A stretch of DNA of 64,000 bases, from positions 3,215,001 to 3,279,000 of the forward strand of contig NZ_BLAW01000001.1 of assembly GCF_009617895.1 (NCBI RefSeq). The letters are read 5' to 3'. This DNA comes from Prolixibacter sp. SD074. GTDB taxonomy: Bacteria > Bacteroidota > Bacteroidia > Bacteroidales > Prolixibacteraceae. The notes beneath the pieces are model-generated. The model did not search any database. It worked only from the letters and a program-made list of their open reading frames with translations, and was not told the origin of the DNA. A program made the position numbers and the translations under genes. Shown here in pieces: positions 43,717 through 53,401 of the stretch (within the stretch, counting starts at the first letter, position 1; every line of letters starts with the position of its first letter).

Positions 43717-44637
43717 ATGAGTCATATGAAACAAAAAGTCGCTTTGGTATTGGGCAGCGGTGGTGCCCGGGGCTTAGCCCATATTGGGGTAATCGAAGAG
43801 CTGGAAGCCCGTGGTTATGAAATCAGTTCGGTTGCCGGCACATCGATGGGGGCCATGATTGGCGGATTTTACGCTGCCGGGGTTTTGGAACCGTTTGCCA
43901 AACGAATGTGTTCGCTCACCACGCGCGACCTCTGGCATTACATGGACTTGACCATCAGCAGTCGCGGATTTGTAAAGGGTGACCGGATTTTCAAAATCAT
44001 TCACGAAGAGTTTACCCACGATGTGAACATCGAAAAGTTACGTATCCCGTTTACGGCGGTAGCTACCGATTTGGTAAGCCACGAGCTGGAGGTATTCGAC
44101 AAAGGTTCGCTCTTTACCGCTGTTCGCGCTTCCATTTCGGTGCCCGATGTGTTTACCCCGGTTGAGCTGGATAAGAAAAGGCTGGTTGATGGTGGCGTTA
44201 TTTCGCCCATTCCCATTCCTTACGTAAAGCGACGGAATGATGATATCCTGGTGGTTGTTAACCTGTCTGGAGATGATCGTGGATACGAATCGCATTCGAA
44301 GAAAACACCCCGGAAGTTTGGTCATGAAGCAAGAAAGAAAGAGGAAGAGAAACATACCCTGCACCAGAAGCTGGCGCAATTTTTTACTTTCCAGATGCCC
44401 GGGATTAAGTTTGATTACCTCGAAACCATTGGGGAAACCTTTGAACTGATGCAGCGGGAAATTGCCGCCTTGACGATTCAAAATCACCAACCCGACATTG
44501 TCATCAACATACCTTTCCAATTGGCCACACCCTGGGAATTCGATCGCTCAGCTGAAATCAGGGCAACCGGAAGGGAAATTGCCATTTCAGCGCTGGATGC
44601 CTGGGAAGAAAAACGCCTGATTAAATCGGCCGGATAA
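43717..44637 (+). CDS. Patatin-like phospholipase (RssA/YchK type)
   Basis: The protein has 306 residues (or 303 if the ATG at 43726 is used; MKQKVALVLGSGGARG is the usual start). The oxyanion hole GSGGARG, the nucleophile elbow GTSMG and the catalytic Asp motif DGG (LVDGGVISPIP) are all intact. The C-terminal ~120 residues include a basic insertion (HSKKTPRKFGHEARKKEEEK). The family comprises cytoplasmic or membrane-associated serine lipases with the Ser-Asp dyad; the physiological lipid is not known. It is not linked to neighbours by overlap. Confidence 0.88.
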   Translation: MSHMKQKVALVLGSGGARGLAHIGVIEELEARGYEISSVAGTSMGAMIGGFYAAGVLEPFAKRMCSLTTRDLWHYMDLTISSRGFVKGDRIFKIIHEEFTHDVNIEKLRIPFTAVATDLVSHELEVFDKGSLFTAVRASISVPDVFTPVELDKKRLVDGGVISPIPIPYVKRRNDDILVVVNLSGDDRGYESHSKKTPRKFGHEARKKEEEKHTLHQKLAQFFTFQMPGIKFDYLETIGETFELMQREIAALTIQNHQPDIVINIPFQLATPWEFDRSAEIRATGREIAISALDAWEEKRLIKSAG

Positions 44638-44763
44638 TATTCTATTTCCCTCCGGTTTTGACATATTGGCCGGCACTGTTGCATTTACATTTCATTTGCC
44701 GATAAATTCTTACCTTTACCTCCGTTATTTTGCCTTGTGGCATCCAAATATAACCGTTAAAGA

Positions 44764-45765
44764 TTGAGCAGAGGAATGGAAGAAGTAGCAATCCGGCATA
44801 TGCTGGAGGATAAAGGGTTTATTGACGGGCCCATTTCCCCGCAGGTGAACCTGATTGAAGAGATTCAACGACTGAAGCGGGAAAAGAATGCGGTCATTCT
44901 GGGACATTTCTATATCACTCCTGAGTTGCAGGATATTTCCGATTTTTTAGGTGATTCGTTGGCTTTGGCCAGAAAAGCGCAGGAAACCGATGCCGACGTC
45001 ATTGTTTTCCTGGGCGTTCATTTCATGGCCGAAACCGCCAAAATTCTGAATCCTGATAAGAAAGTCATTATACCGGATTTAAAAGCCGGTTGTTCATTGG
45101 CCGAATCGGCGCCGAAAGAAGCTTTTGCCAAATTCAAAGCCGAACATCCCGGCCACAAGGTCATCTCCTACATCAACTGCACCGCTGATATTAAAACGCT
45201 TTCCGATGTGATTGTCACTTCCTCGAACGCGAAGAAGATTGTTGATTCGTTCCCGGAAGATGCAAAACTGATTTTTGCCCCGGACAAGAACCTGGGTAAT
45301 TACCTGAATTCGCAAACCGGACGTGACATGGTGTTGTGGGACGGCGCCTGCATGGTGCACGAAAAATATTCGCTGGAACGGATTGTGGAATTGATGGATG
45401 CGGACCCTGATGCCGAATTCATTGCTCATCCCGAGTGTGAAAGGCCGGTGCTGATGGTGGCCAAATATGTGGGGTCAACCACTGCATTACTGAACTACGT
45501 GCAGCAGAATGCTGCGAAGAAGTTCATCGTGGCCACCGAAAGCGGAATTTTGCACCAGATGCAGAAGGCTTGTCCCGAAAAGATGTTTATTCCCGCCCCG
45601 TCCATCGATTCGACCTGTGGTTGCAACGATTGCACCTACATGAAGTTGAATACGGTCCAGAAATTGTACCTGGCGCTGAAACACGAGCGTCCCGAGATTA
45701 AACTGGATGCCGAAACCATCGAAAAAGCCAAAGCGCCTATTCTGCGGATGCTGGAACTTTCGTAA
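44764..45765 (+). CDS. nadA: Quinolinate synthase A
   Basis: The protein has 333 residues, typical of the family. NadA condenses iminoaspartate with dihydroxyacetone phosphate in NAD biosynthesis, using a [4Fe-4S] cluster. Motifs: [48 protein letters not shown] (first cluster Cys), [30 protein letters not shown] (second Cys) and [12 protein letters not shown] (third Cys). The family usually has HYYQ where this one has HFYI, a modest change. The start is uncertain by a few codons (ATG at 44776 is another choice). No nadB or nadC lies in the window. Confidence 0.94.
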   Translation: MSRGMEEVAIRHMLEDKGFIDGPISPQVNLIEEIQRLKREKNAVILGHFYITPELQDISDFLGDSLALARKAQETDADVIVFLGVHFMAETAKILNPDKKVIIPDLKAGCSLAESAPKEAFAKFKAEHPGHKVISYINCTADIKTLSDVIVTSSNAKKIVDSFPEDAKLIFAPDKNLGNYLNSQTGRDMVLWDGACMVHEKYSLERIVELMDADPDAEFIAHPECERPVLMVAKYVGSTTALLNYVQQNAAKKFIVATESGILHQMQKACPEKMFIPAPSIDSTCGCNDCTYMKLNTVQKLYLALKHERPEIKLDAETIEKAKAPILRMLELS

Positions 45766-45923
45766 TAGGTTCCCGCCGCGAAGAAAGAGCGGTCTGCGGG
45801 CGGCAGATTGTTGCCGGCACAACGCAGGAAGTAAGAAGAACTTCGCATAATTGAATTCCGACAACCGATTAATGAGGTTATTGCTGTCCATGGCATTACC
45901 AGATGGGAATTTTTGTATAAAAA

Positions 45924-45951
45924 AACCGTCTTCCCGGTAGGGAAAACGGTT
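45924..45951 (-). terminator. Terminator of ilvE
   Basis: On the minus strand AACCGT, then CCC...GGG pairing, then ACGGTT and seven T. It lies 22 bp after the ilvE stop. Confidence 0.8.
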
Positions 45952-45973
45952 GAAAGTCAATTTTAGCTGGCTC

Positions 45974-46987
45974 TTATTCGATCACTTCAGTCCATCCGTA
46001 AGGATCCGGTTCGGTTCCGTACTGAATAGCGCGAAGTTTATTGTACAATTTCTGGCTGATGGCGCCGGGTTCTTTTCCGTACAGGTACTCTTTGTCGAGA
46101 TCGGCATCATAAACCCGTTTGATGGGCGAAATAACAGCTGCAGTGCCGCAGGCGCCTACCTCTTCAAATTCGGCCAGTTCTTCTACCGGAATTTTCCGTT
46201 CTTCCACGGTCATTCCCATGTCGGCAGCCAACTGGCGCAGGCTCATGTTGGTGATGGACGGCAAAATGGATGTCGACTTCGGTGTTACATAGATATTGTT
46301 CTTAATTCCAAAGAAGTTAGCCGGTCCGCATTCGTCGAGGTATTTCTTCTCTTTGGCATCGAGAAACAGTACGGCAGAATATCCTTCGGCGTGTGCCCGG
46401 GTCCCCGCTCGAAGACTGGCAGCATAGTTACCGCCAACTTTGTAAATACCAGTCCCACGCGGAGCGGCGCGGTCGTATTCGCGGTAGATAACCAGGTCGG
46501 TTGGTTTGAAGCCTTCTTTAAAATAAGGGCCTACCGGCATAACAAACACCATGAACAGAAATTCATCTGCAGGTTTCACGCCAATTTGCGGCCCGGTACC
46601 AATCAATAACGGGCGAATATAAAGCGATGCTCCCGATTCGAACGGCGGAACATGTTCTTCGTTCATTTTAACTGCTTTCCGGATAGCGTCCATGAAAAGG
46701 TCTTCCGGAACCGGGGCCATCATGATTCCATTAGCGGAATTGCGCATACGTTTGGCGTTTTCGTCCATGCGGAAAACACGTACTTTGTTGTCTTTTCCAC
46801 GAAAAGCTTTCAACCCTTCAAATGCTTCCTGGCCGTAATGGAGTGCGGTGGCTGCCATGTGCATGGTTACCTGTTCCGAACCGGATACTTCCAATTCGCC
46901 CCATTTTCCATTGCGGTACCAGCACCGGATATTATAATCGGCTTTCCGGTAGCCAAACCCTAAATTTTTCCAGTCGATAGTTTCCAT
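45974..46987 (-). CDS. ilvE: Branched-chain amino acid aminotransferase
   Basis: The protein has 337 residues, as in the eukaryote-like class of bacterial BCATs (fold type IV). Landmarks: HYGQEAFEGLKAFRG, RMRNSANGIMMAPVP, LYIRPLLIGTGPQIGV, the PLP lysine in GTGIYKVGGNYAASL, LDECGPANFFGIK, and SILPSITNMSLRQLAADMG. It makes or breaks down leucine, isoleucine and valine. It is monocistronic with a strong palindrome 23 bp upstream of the start. Confidence 0.96.
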   Translation of the reverse strand: METIDWKNLGFGYRKADYNIRCWYRNGKWGELEVSGSEQVTMHMAATALHYGQEAFEGLKAFRGKDNKVRVFRMDENAKRMRNSANGIMMAPVPEDLFMDAIRKAVKMNEEHVPPFESGASLYIRPLLIGTGPQIGVKPADEFLFMVFVMPVGPYFKEGFKPTDLVIYREYDRAAPRGTGIYKVGGNYAASLRAGTRAHAEGYSAVLFLDAKEKKYLDECGPANFFGIKNNIYVTPKSTSILPSITNMSLRQLAADMGMTVEERKIPVEELAEFEEVGACGTAAVISPIKRVYDADLDKEYLYGKEPGAISQKLYNKLRAIQYGTEPDPYGWTEVIE

Positions 46988-47009
46988 ATGATATTATATT
47001 ATTCAAATG

Positions 47010-47036
47010 ATCATTCACTTTGCAGGAGTGAATGAT
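47010..47036. promoter_or_regulatory. Perfect 10-bp palindrome upstream of ilvE
   Basis: ATCATTCACT, 7 bases, AGTGAATGAT is perfect. It lies 23 bp before the ilvE ATG, so it is either an operator over the transcription start or a hairpin in the leader that affects translation. No T-run follows, so it is not a standard terminator. The rest of 47037-47420 holds no gene that I can support. Confidence 0.5.
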
Positions 47037-47420
47037 AAACTAAGGTAAATTTACAGGAAAATAAAATGATTTTCTTCCGTATACCCGAGTCATAGATCTT
47101 AATCTCAGACCAGATGCGAAGATAGCTATTTTTAGATGGATGCACGCCTGAAATCAATTATTCATTGCAAGAGCTCTCCGGGTTTGAAATTCATATTCGG
47201 AGGGAAATATTCGTGATAATTTTATAAGAATAATTCATAATATTATATTTACCTGCCCTTCATCAAAACGGTTTATAGGCCGTGACGAAATCGGATTTAA
47301 TGTTGAATAACATGTCTGTTTAGCCTGAAAATCAGGAAACCTGTAAGAATTAAGGGACCATTTTATTTTACTGGTGGTTATACTTTCGCTGCGGTTTATA
47401 TTTCGTTTGAGTTTTTGCAA

Positions 47421-48218
47421 TCAGGTTTGCAATTCGACGAAGTAGCCATTGTGCGCGCGGACATTGAAAACCCGTCCGTCTTCGAAAATAAGGTACTGCC
47501 CCTTGATGCCGCTGAGTATACCTTCCACTTCAGGGGTCTTATCGAGTGAAATGCTTTTAATCTTATCAGGAAATTTCTTTACCGGGTAGGTAAGCGACAT
47601 GATTTCGTGTTCGTTGCTCAGGTATTTTTTCAGCTCGTCGGGAAGTAGCGTTGCCACACGTTCCTTTTCGACGGCCAAATCGATGGATAGATCGACTTCG
47701 TTCCGCAACATGGCCCGCCAGTTGGTTTTGTCGTTCATGTAGTTCTTCAGGAACGATTCAATCACGCCGGCAATGTGCCGGTTGGGCGTTTTCGCCAGTT
47801 TGATGGCATAACTGGCGCCCTGGTCAATCCAACGGGTAGGCACCTGGTGATAGCGGGTCACACCCACTTTGAGTGCATCGGTTACGGCCAGATAAACGTA
47901 ATGATCAATCAGGTCGTGCTTACGTGCCCATTCCAAATCGCGGGCAATGCCCAGGTGAGAGCGGGATAGCTCCGGTCGCATTACGCTGGGATCGGCTTCC
48001 GGGGCCGTTTGGAAACACTGGTAACAAAACCCCTGTCCGAAAGAACGTTTCGTTTTTTTTCCGCAATGGATACAGTTAATCTGGCCGGAGAAGTTGATTG
48101 ACAGTTTGTTTCCAATCAAGTCGTTCATGGTAATTTCATCACTGCCAAGGGGTAAAAAATAGCGAACGGGACTGTTGGCTTCCGTTCTCATCTTAATCAG
48201 GTTTCCTTCGTGTTGCAT
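47421..48218 (-). CDS. DUF2797 protein with zinc-ribbon and GIY-YIG-like fold
   Basis: The protein has 265 residues. Four cysteines in two CxxC pairs (INCIHCGKK and GFCYQCF) form a zinc ribbon at about 48-70. HYVYLAVTDALKVGVTR with QVPTRWIDQGAS (about 105-135) resembles the core of GIY-YIG-type folds. These features define DUF2797, a family without known function. The start may be the ATG at 48218 or nine codons later. It is monocistronic. Confidence 0.8.
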   Translation of the reverse strand: MQHEGNLIKMRTEANSPVRYFLPLGSDEITMNDLIGNKLSINFSGQINCIHCGKKTKRSFGQGFCYQCFQTAPEADPSVMRPELSRSHLGIARDLEWARKHDLIDHYVYLAVTDALKVGVTRYHQVPTRWIDQGASYAIKLAKTPNRHIAGVIESFLKNYMNDKTNWRAMLRNEVDLSIDLAVEKERVATLLPDELKKYLSNEHEIMSLTYPVKKFPDKIKSISLDKTPEVEGILSGIKGQYLIFEDGRVFNVRAHNGYFVELQT

Positions 48219-48242
48219 GGTATTTTTCGCTACAATTTTGTG

Positions 48243-48386
48243 ATGTTAAAAGTAACGGAAATTTCGGTCAAGGGTTTAAGCAATAACTTTGCTAAAGATG
48301 TCCGGTTCGATCCCTTTGTCACCGGACTGAAGCGCGAACCGGTCGTAAATATGCGAGATGATCTTATTTTACGTATGAAGAGCTAA
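48243..48386 (+). CDS. Small hypothetical protein, 47 residues
   Basis: An ATG at 48243 opens MLKVTEISVKGLSNNFAKDV, then RFDPFVTGLKREPVVNMRDD and LILRMKS before TAA. The composition is balanced and protein-like, with no rare codons, which suggests a real or formerly real gene. The stop lies 85 bp before mrpA. I do not recognise the family; it may be a remnant of a longer gene. Confidence 0.4.
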   Translation: MLKVTEISVKGLSNNFAKDVRFDPFVTGLKREPVVNMRDDLILRMKS

Positions 48387-48471
48387 ACAAAACCACAATT
48401 TAGTTGTATTCTTAAGAGACAATTAAGCAACAACTTCGAACGATGTCTGAGCCTGGTTAAACCTTTTACTT

Positions 48472-50787
48472 ATGCTGCTAATCCGGATTGTCGGTGTGGT
48501 TTTTTTCCTGGCATTTCTAACCCCGTTTATTGACAAACGACTGGGGCAGATTTCCGGTTACCTGTATGCTCTAATGCCGGCTTTACTATTTGTGCTGCTG
48601 CTTAAGCAGCTTCCGGATATTATCGATCGTCATTTTATCATTCAGTCAGTTGATTGGTTTCCGCTGTTGAATGTCCGCTTATCCTTTTATCTGGACGGAC
48701 TGAGCCTGCTTTTCGCCTTGCTGATAACCGGAATGGGAACGCTGGTTTTTATCTATTCAGGTTACTACATGCAGCATTATCCCATGCGGGGAAGATTTTA
48801 TTTCTATATCCTTCTGTTCATGGGGGCTATGCTGGGACTGGTCCTCGCCAATAACCTGATCACACTGTTCGTATTTTGGGAAATCACCAGTTTCTCGTCG
48901 TTTCTCCTCATTGGTTTTAATCACGAACGTCCGGAAGCGCGGGCGGCAGCTCTTCAGTCATTGTTGGTTACCGGCTTTGGAGGTTTGGCCATGCTGGCTG
49001 GATTTGTTCTGTTGGGGAACGTTGCAGGAAGTTATGAGTTGACCGACTTGTTGCAGGATGGCGCCGTGGTGAAAGGCAGCAAAATGTACATGCCGCTGGT
49101 GTTATTGATCCTGGTGGGAGCATTCACTAAGTCGGCGCAGTTTCCTTTTCATTTTTGGCTTCCCGGTGCTATGGAAGCACCCACGCCGGTAAGCGCTTAC
49201 CTGCATTCGGCGACAATGGTAAAAGCCGGGATATACCTGTTGGCAAGGCTTCATCCTATTTTGGGCGGAACAGATCTCTGGCAATTTTCGTTGGGATTAG
49301 CCGGCGCCATGACGATGTTGGTAGGGGCCTACTTCGCATTTACGCAATTCGATTTGAAGAAAATACTGGCCTATACGACCATTAGCGCGCTGGGAATGTT
49401 GGTGCTGCTGGTTGGTATAGGTACCGGGTTGGCTATCATGGCCATGGTGATCTTTCTGATTGTCCATTCCTTGTATAAAGGCGCACTGTTTATGATTGCA
49501 GGAGCGATTGATAAAACAGTGGGTACCCGCGATATAAGGCGCCTGGGCGGCATGTGGCCGGTGATGCCGGTAGCAGCCGTGGCAACATTTCTGACGCTTT
49601 TTTCCATGGCAGGGCTTCCGCCTTTTCTCGGATTTATCGGGAAAGAAGTTATCTACGATGCGAAAGTACAGGCCCCCGAAATTGCTGTTTATCTGGCCAT
49701 ACTGGCGGTTGCGGCCAATATATTTATGGTAGCTGTGGCATTCTTGTTTGGGTATGGTGTTTTCTTTGGCAAGAAAAAAGACCCGCCCAAAATTCCGCGC
49801 GAACCAGCTATTCCGTTGCTCATTGGCCCGGTGGTGCTTTCGGTGACCAGTCTGTTCATGGGAATTTATCCGGCCATACTAACACAACCGCTGGTGATGC
49901 CGGCCGTTGATGCGGTGAATGCCAGTCCGGTTAAACTTCACATTCAATTGTGGCACGGGCTGAATCTGGTATTCCTGCTAAGTGTAATTACGGTTACGCT
50001 GGGCCTAACGCTCTTTTTCTTTCGGAAACCGGCGATAAAAGCCCTGCGAAAATTTAATCAACGTTATTTCAAGATTGAGTTTACCGACCTTTTCGGGAAA
50101 CTGGTTGAGAGCTTCCTGTCGTTTACAAAAGGGCATACTAAAGTGGTTCAACATGGCTATCACCGCTTTTACCTGATGTTGATTTTTATTGTTTCGTCAT
50201 TGCTGGTTTGGTACCAACTTTATAATACCCGCGGCTGGGGCTTTCAGGCCAACTGGGAAGAAATTCCGTTTTACCTTATCGGGATAAGTCTGCTTATTAT
50301 TACGTCCGCATTGGGCGCTGTGTTTACGCGCTCCCGTTTGGTTGCCATCATTTTGTTGGGGGTTATCGGTTATGCCATGGCTTTCATATTCATTTTGTAT
50401 GGAGCGGTGGATGTGGCGATTACCCTTATTCTGGTAGAAACGCTGGTGCTGGTCCTTTTCGTGATGGTGGTGTATCATTTGCCGTCGTATATGCCCAGGT
50501 ATTCACGGCCGACAAGCCGAATCAGGGATGGAATTATTGCATTGGTTTTCGGTGGTTTTATGACAGCCCTGGTTTTAAAAGCCGAGTTCATCAAAATCAG
50601 TCCGCCCATCAGCGATTATTTCCTGAAAGAGGCATTTACCAAAGGCCATGGGCGCAACATCGTGAATGTCATTCTGGTCGATTTCCGGGGACTGGATACC
50701 ATGGGTGAGGCCGTTGTGCTGATGATTGCTGCCATAGGAGTGATTTCGCTGTTAAAGTTAAAACCGAAAAAGAAGGGGGAGGAATGA
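48472..50787 (+). CDS. mrpA: Mrp cation/proton antiporter, subunit A
   Basis: The protein has 771 residues with about 20 transmembrane helices. The first ~500 residues are related to complex I NuoL: FYLDGLSLLFALLITGMG, FWEITSFSSFLLIGF with the key Glu, AFTKSAQFPFHFWLPGAMEAPTPVSAYLHSATMVKAG with the conserved Lys and His. The C-terminal third (about 590-770) is the MrpA-specific extension with the MrpB-like/DUF4040 helices (GAVDVAITLILVETLVL). It lies at the head of a complete mrp operon; MrpA and MrpD carry proton paths for Na+ or other cation exchange. Confidence 0.95.
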   Translation: MLLIRIVGVVFFLAFLTPFIDKRLGQISGYLYALMPALLFVLLLKQLPDIIDRHFIIQSVDWFPLLNVRLSFYLDGLSLLFALLITGMGTLVFIYSGYYMQHYPMRGRFYFYILLFMGAMLGLVLANNLITLFVFWEITSFSSFLLIGFNHERPEARAAALQSLLVTGFGGLAMLAGFVLLGNVAGSYELTDLLQDGAVVKGSKMYMPLVLLILVGAFTKSAQFPFHFWLPGAMEAPTPVSAYLHSATMVKAGIYLLARLHPILGGTDLWQFSLGLAGAMTMLVGAYFAFTQFDLKKILAYTTISALGMLVLLVGIGTGLAIMAMVIFLIVHSLYKGALFMIAGAIDKTVGTRDIRRLGGMWPVMPVAAVATFLTLFSMAGLPPFLGFIGKEVIYDAKVQAPEIAVYLAILAVAANIFMVAVAFLFGYGVFFGKKKDPPKIPREPAIPLLIGPVVLSVTSLFMGIYPAILTQPLVMPAVDAVNASPVKLHIQLWHGLNLVFLLSVITVTLGLTLFFFRKPAIKALRKFNQRYFKIEFTDLFGKLVESFLSFTKGHTKVVQHGYHRFYLMLIFIVSSLLVWYQLYNTRGWGFQANWEEIPFYLIGISLLIITSALGAVFTRSRLVAIILLGVIGYAMAFIFILYGAVDVAITLILVETLVLVLFVMVVYHLPSYMPRYSRPTSRIRDGIIALVFGGFMTALVLKAEFIKISPPISDYFLKEAFTKGHGRNIVNVILVDFRGLDTMGEAVVLMIAAIGVISLLKLKPKKKGEE

Positions 50788-51209
50788 GCAATCCGTATTC
50801 CAATATCTTTCGCATTGTGGCAACTAAGTTGAGGCCGCTGTTGCTGATTCTTTCATTGGTGGTGCTTTATCGGGGGCATCAGCAGCCTGGTGGGGGCTTT
50901 ATTGGCGGCTTAATGGCCGCTTCAGCTTACATTCTTTATGCCTTGGCCTTCAATTCTGCGGAAGCAAGAAAGAAATTACCACTTTCCACTTCAGCTTTGC
51001 TGGGAACCGGTTTGACGGTTATTGTCGTTTCAGCTTTGCTGAGTGTTATGGCTGGCGAACCTTTCATGACCGGCATGTGGACAACCTTACATCTGCCTTT
51101 CGGGCAAGAGCTTCATTTAGGAACCCCGGTACTTTTCGATGCGGGAGTGTATCTGGCGGTCATCGGGGTGTTATTGACCATCATGTTTGATATAATCGAA
51201 ATAGAATAA
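50784..51209 (+). CDS. mrpB: Mrp antiporter subunit B
   Basis: The protein has 141 residues with four helices. The MrpB signature GHQQPGGGFIGGLMAASAYIL lies in the first loop and second helix, and FDAGVYLAVIGVLLTIMFDI near the end. Its ATG overlaps the mrpA stop by 4 bp, and its stop overlaps the next start by one base. Confidence 0.95.
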   Translation: MSNPYSNIFRIVATKLRPLLLILSLVVLYRGHQQPGGGFIGGLMAASAYILYALAFNSAEARKKLPLSTSALLGTGLTVIVVSALLSVMAGEPFMTGMWTTLHLPFGQELHLGTPVLFDAGVYLAVIGVLLTIMFDIIEIE

Positions 51210-51550
51210 TGGAAATCATACTGGCTATTGTCATCGGTGTTTTGTATGCGGCGGGCGTTTACCTCCTGTTGCGGCGAAGTATTGTGAAGTTAATTCTCGG
51301 GCTGATTTTCTTTAGTCATGCCACCAATCTGTTGGTTTTCCTGGCGGGAAGCCTGTCGAAAGTGAGCCCCCCGTTTGTGCAGGAAGGACAGGAAGTGGCG
51401 CAGGCGAGTGTGGCCGATCCATTACCACAGGCGTTGGTATTGACTTCACTGGTGATTGGCTTCGGGATTACAGCGTTTGCGCTGGTATTGATTTATCGTT
51501 TTTATCAATCGTCGGGAACAGTTGATTTTGACCAACTAAAAGAAGATTAG
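51209..51550 (+). CDS. mrpC: Mrp antiporter subunit C (NuoK-like)
   Basis: The protein has 113 residues with three helices, related to NuoK of complex I: YLLLRRSIVKLILGLIFFSHATNLLVF and ADPLPQALVLTSLVIGFGITAFALVL, the latter the typical MrpC/NuoK helix. It shares one base with mrpB and ends 3 bp before mrpD. Confidence 0.94.
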   Translation: MEIILAIVIGVLYAAGVYLLLRRSIVKLILGLIFFSHATNLLVFLAGSLSKVSPPFVQEGQEVAQASVADPLPQALVLTSLVIGFGITAFALVLIYRFYQSSGTVDFDQLKED

Positions 51551-51553
51551 CGG

Positions 51554-53050
51554 ATGGAAAACCTGCTCATGTTACCTTTGGTCCTTCCTGTTTTGGCGGC
51601 CATTGTTAGTTTGTTTGCTAAAAACAGCCTGAACTTTCGAAAGGTTTCGGGAGTATTTTTCACGTTGGCCCAGTTTGTGGTTGCCATCATGATTCTGGTC
51701 AAGGTCTATCGCGATGGTATTCAGGTGTTGCAGGTGGGAAGCTGGGCGGCACCATTTGGCATTACGCTGGTGGCTGATATGTTCAGCGCTATCATGCTGT
51801 TCTTTGCCGGGCTTATTGGCTTTACGGTTTCGGTGTATGCGCTGGGGATGATGGACGAGCGGCGCCTTAAGTTTCATTTCTACCTGCTGTTCAATATTCT
51901 CCTGCTGGGAGTCAACGGTGCATTCATCACCGGCGATGTATTCAATCTCTATGTCTGGTTCGAGGTGATGCTCATTTCGTCTTTTGTGCTGGTTACCCTT
52001 GGCGGTGAGCGCAAACAGCTGGAGGGGGCCGTGAAATATGTGACCATCAACATGGTTTCGTCGATGCTTTTTCTGGCGGCAGCCGGATTGTTATACGGAA
52101 AGATGGGGACACTGAATATGGCCGATTTGGCAGTAAAACTCCAAAACACTTCATCATCGAACCTGGTGAATAGCTCGGCTATGTTGTTCTTTATCGCTTT
52201 TGGTATCAAGGCGGCTGTTTTCCCGTTCTTCTTCTGGTTGCCGGCATCCTATCACACACCGCCGGTGGCCGTTACGGCACTTTTTGCCGGCCTGTTGACC
52301 AAGGTGGGCGTGTATGCCATGATTCGGTTCTTCACCTTGTTTTTTATCCCGCTTGGCGGAATTTGGAAAGAGCTTTTCCTTGTAACAGGTGGATTGACAA
52401 TGCTGATTGGTGTATTCACCGCGGCATCGCAATATGATATCCGGCGGATCTTGTCGTTCCACATCATCTCCCAAATCGGTTACATGATTATGGGACTTGG
52501 TTTTTTCACGCCGTTAGGGATTGCCGGTGCCATTTATTACATGGGGCATAACATTGTGGCCAAAACCAACACGTTTATGGTTGGAGGCATGGTAAGTAAG
52601 CTAAAAGGTACCTTCGAGTTAAAAAGCATTGGAGGTTTGTACAAAACACATCCTTATTTGGCGCTGTTGTTTGTGGTTCCGGCATTCGCACTGGCCGGAG
52701 TCCCGCCGTTATCAGGTTTCTTTGGGAAATTCATCCTGGTAAAAGCCGGTTTCGATTCGCACCATTTCCTGGTGACAGCCATCTCGTTGTTTGTGGGGCT
52801 TATTACCCTCTTTTCGATGATTAAAATCTGGAATGAAGGATTTTGGAAGAAACAACCGGAAGATGCAGAAGAGGTCATCACTTACCAGGAGAAGAAATTG
52901 GGATTTGCCATGATATTTCCATCAGTGGTGCTGGCGCTCTTTTCTATCGGGATGGGGGTTGCCGTCGGTTTCTTCTTCGATTTATGCATGACGGCAGCTC
53001 ACCAGTTGCTCGAACCGTCATCTTATATAAAAGCCGTTTTGGGAAACTAA
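51554..53050 (+). CDS. mrpD: Mrp antiporter subunit D (NuoN-like)
   Basis: The protein has 498 residues with about 14 helices. NuoM/N-type features: FNLYVWFEVMLISSFVLVTLGG with the Glu, AAVFPFFFWLPASYHTPPVAVTALFAGLLTKVGVYA with Lys and His, and a broken-helix segment HIISQIGYMIMGLG. It should form the second proton path with MrpA. It is followed after 12 bp by mrpE. Confidence 0.95.
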   Translation: MENLLMLPLVLPVLAAIVSLFAKNSLNFRKVSGVFFTLAQFVVAIMILVKVYRDGIQVLQVGSWAAPFGITLVADMFSAIMLFFAGLIGFTVSVYALGMMDERRLKFHFYLLFNILLLGVNGAFITGDVFNLYVWFEVMLISSFVLVTLGGERKQLEGAVKYVTINMVSSMLFLAAAGLLYGKMGTLNMADLAVKLQNTSSSNLVNSSAMLFFIAFGIKAAVFPFFFWLPASYHTPPVAVTALFAGLLTKVGVYAMIRFFTLFFIPLGGIWKELFLVTGGLTMLIGVFTAASQYDIRRILSFHIISQIGYMIMGLGFFTPLGIAGAIYYMGHNIVAKTNTFMVGGMVSKLKGTFELKSIGGLYKTHPYLALLFVVPAFALAGVPPLSGFFGKFILVKAGFDSHHFLVTAISLFVGLITLFSMIKIWNEGFWKKQPEDAEEVITYQEKKLGFAMIFPSVVLALFSIGMGVAVGFFFDLCMTAAHQLLEPSSYIKAVLGN

Positions 53051-53062
53051 TACCGGAAAACA

Positions 53063-53401
53063 ATGAAGTACATCTTTGTGAAAATCGTTCAGGTCATCGT
53101 GTTCGCCGGTTTCTATCTATGGGAGCTGCTCAAGGCCAACCTGGTATTGGCATACGATATTTTAACCCCGGTCCATCACATGAAACCCGGCATTGTGGAA
53201 ATTCCGCTGGATCTAAAAAGTGATTCGGAAATTATCACGTTGGTGAACCTGATCACCATGACTCCGGGGAGTTTGAGCCTCGATGTGTCGGAAGACAGGA
53301 AAAGGCTGTATGTACATGTTTTGTATCTGAAAGACCCTGAAGCCTACCGGGAAGAGGTGAAAACAGGGCTTGAAAAAAGAGTAAAGGAGGTTTGGTCATG
53401 A
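53063..53401 (+). CDS. mrpE: Mrp antiporter subunit E, short form
   Basis: The protein has 112 residues. The core VFAGFYLWELLKANLVLAYDIL and GIVEIPLDLKSDSEIITLVNLITMTPGSLSLDVSED matches MrpE. It is shorter than many MrpE proteins (about 160) because the N-terminal helices before this core are missing. Since the start codon follows mrpD by 12 bp there is no room for more. Its stop overlaps the mrpF start (ATGA). Confidence 0.92.
   Translation: MKYIFVKIVQVIVFAGFYLWELLKANLVLAYDILTPVHHMKPGIVEIPLDLKSDSEIITLVNLITMTPGSLSLDVSEDRKRLYVHVLYLKDPEAYREEVKTGLEKRVKEVWS

Noticed and set aside
47235-47420. Open frame of 61 codons on the minus strand before the DUF2797 gene stop
   Set aside because: The translation is low in hydrophobic structure and has no motif; it appears to be chance.
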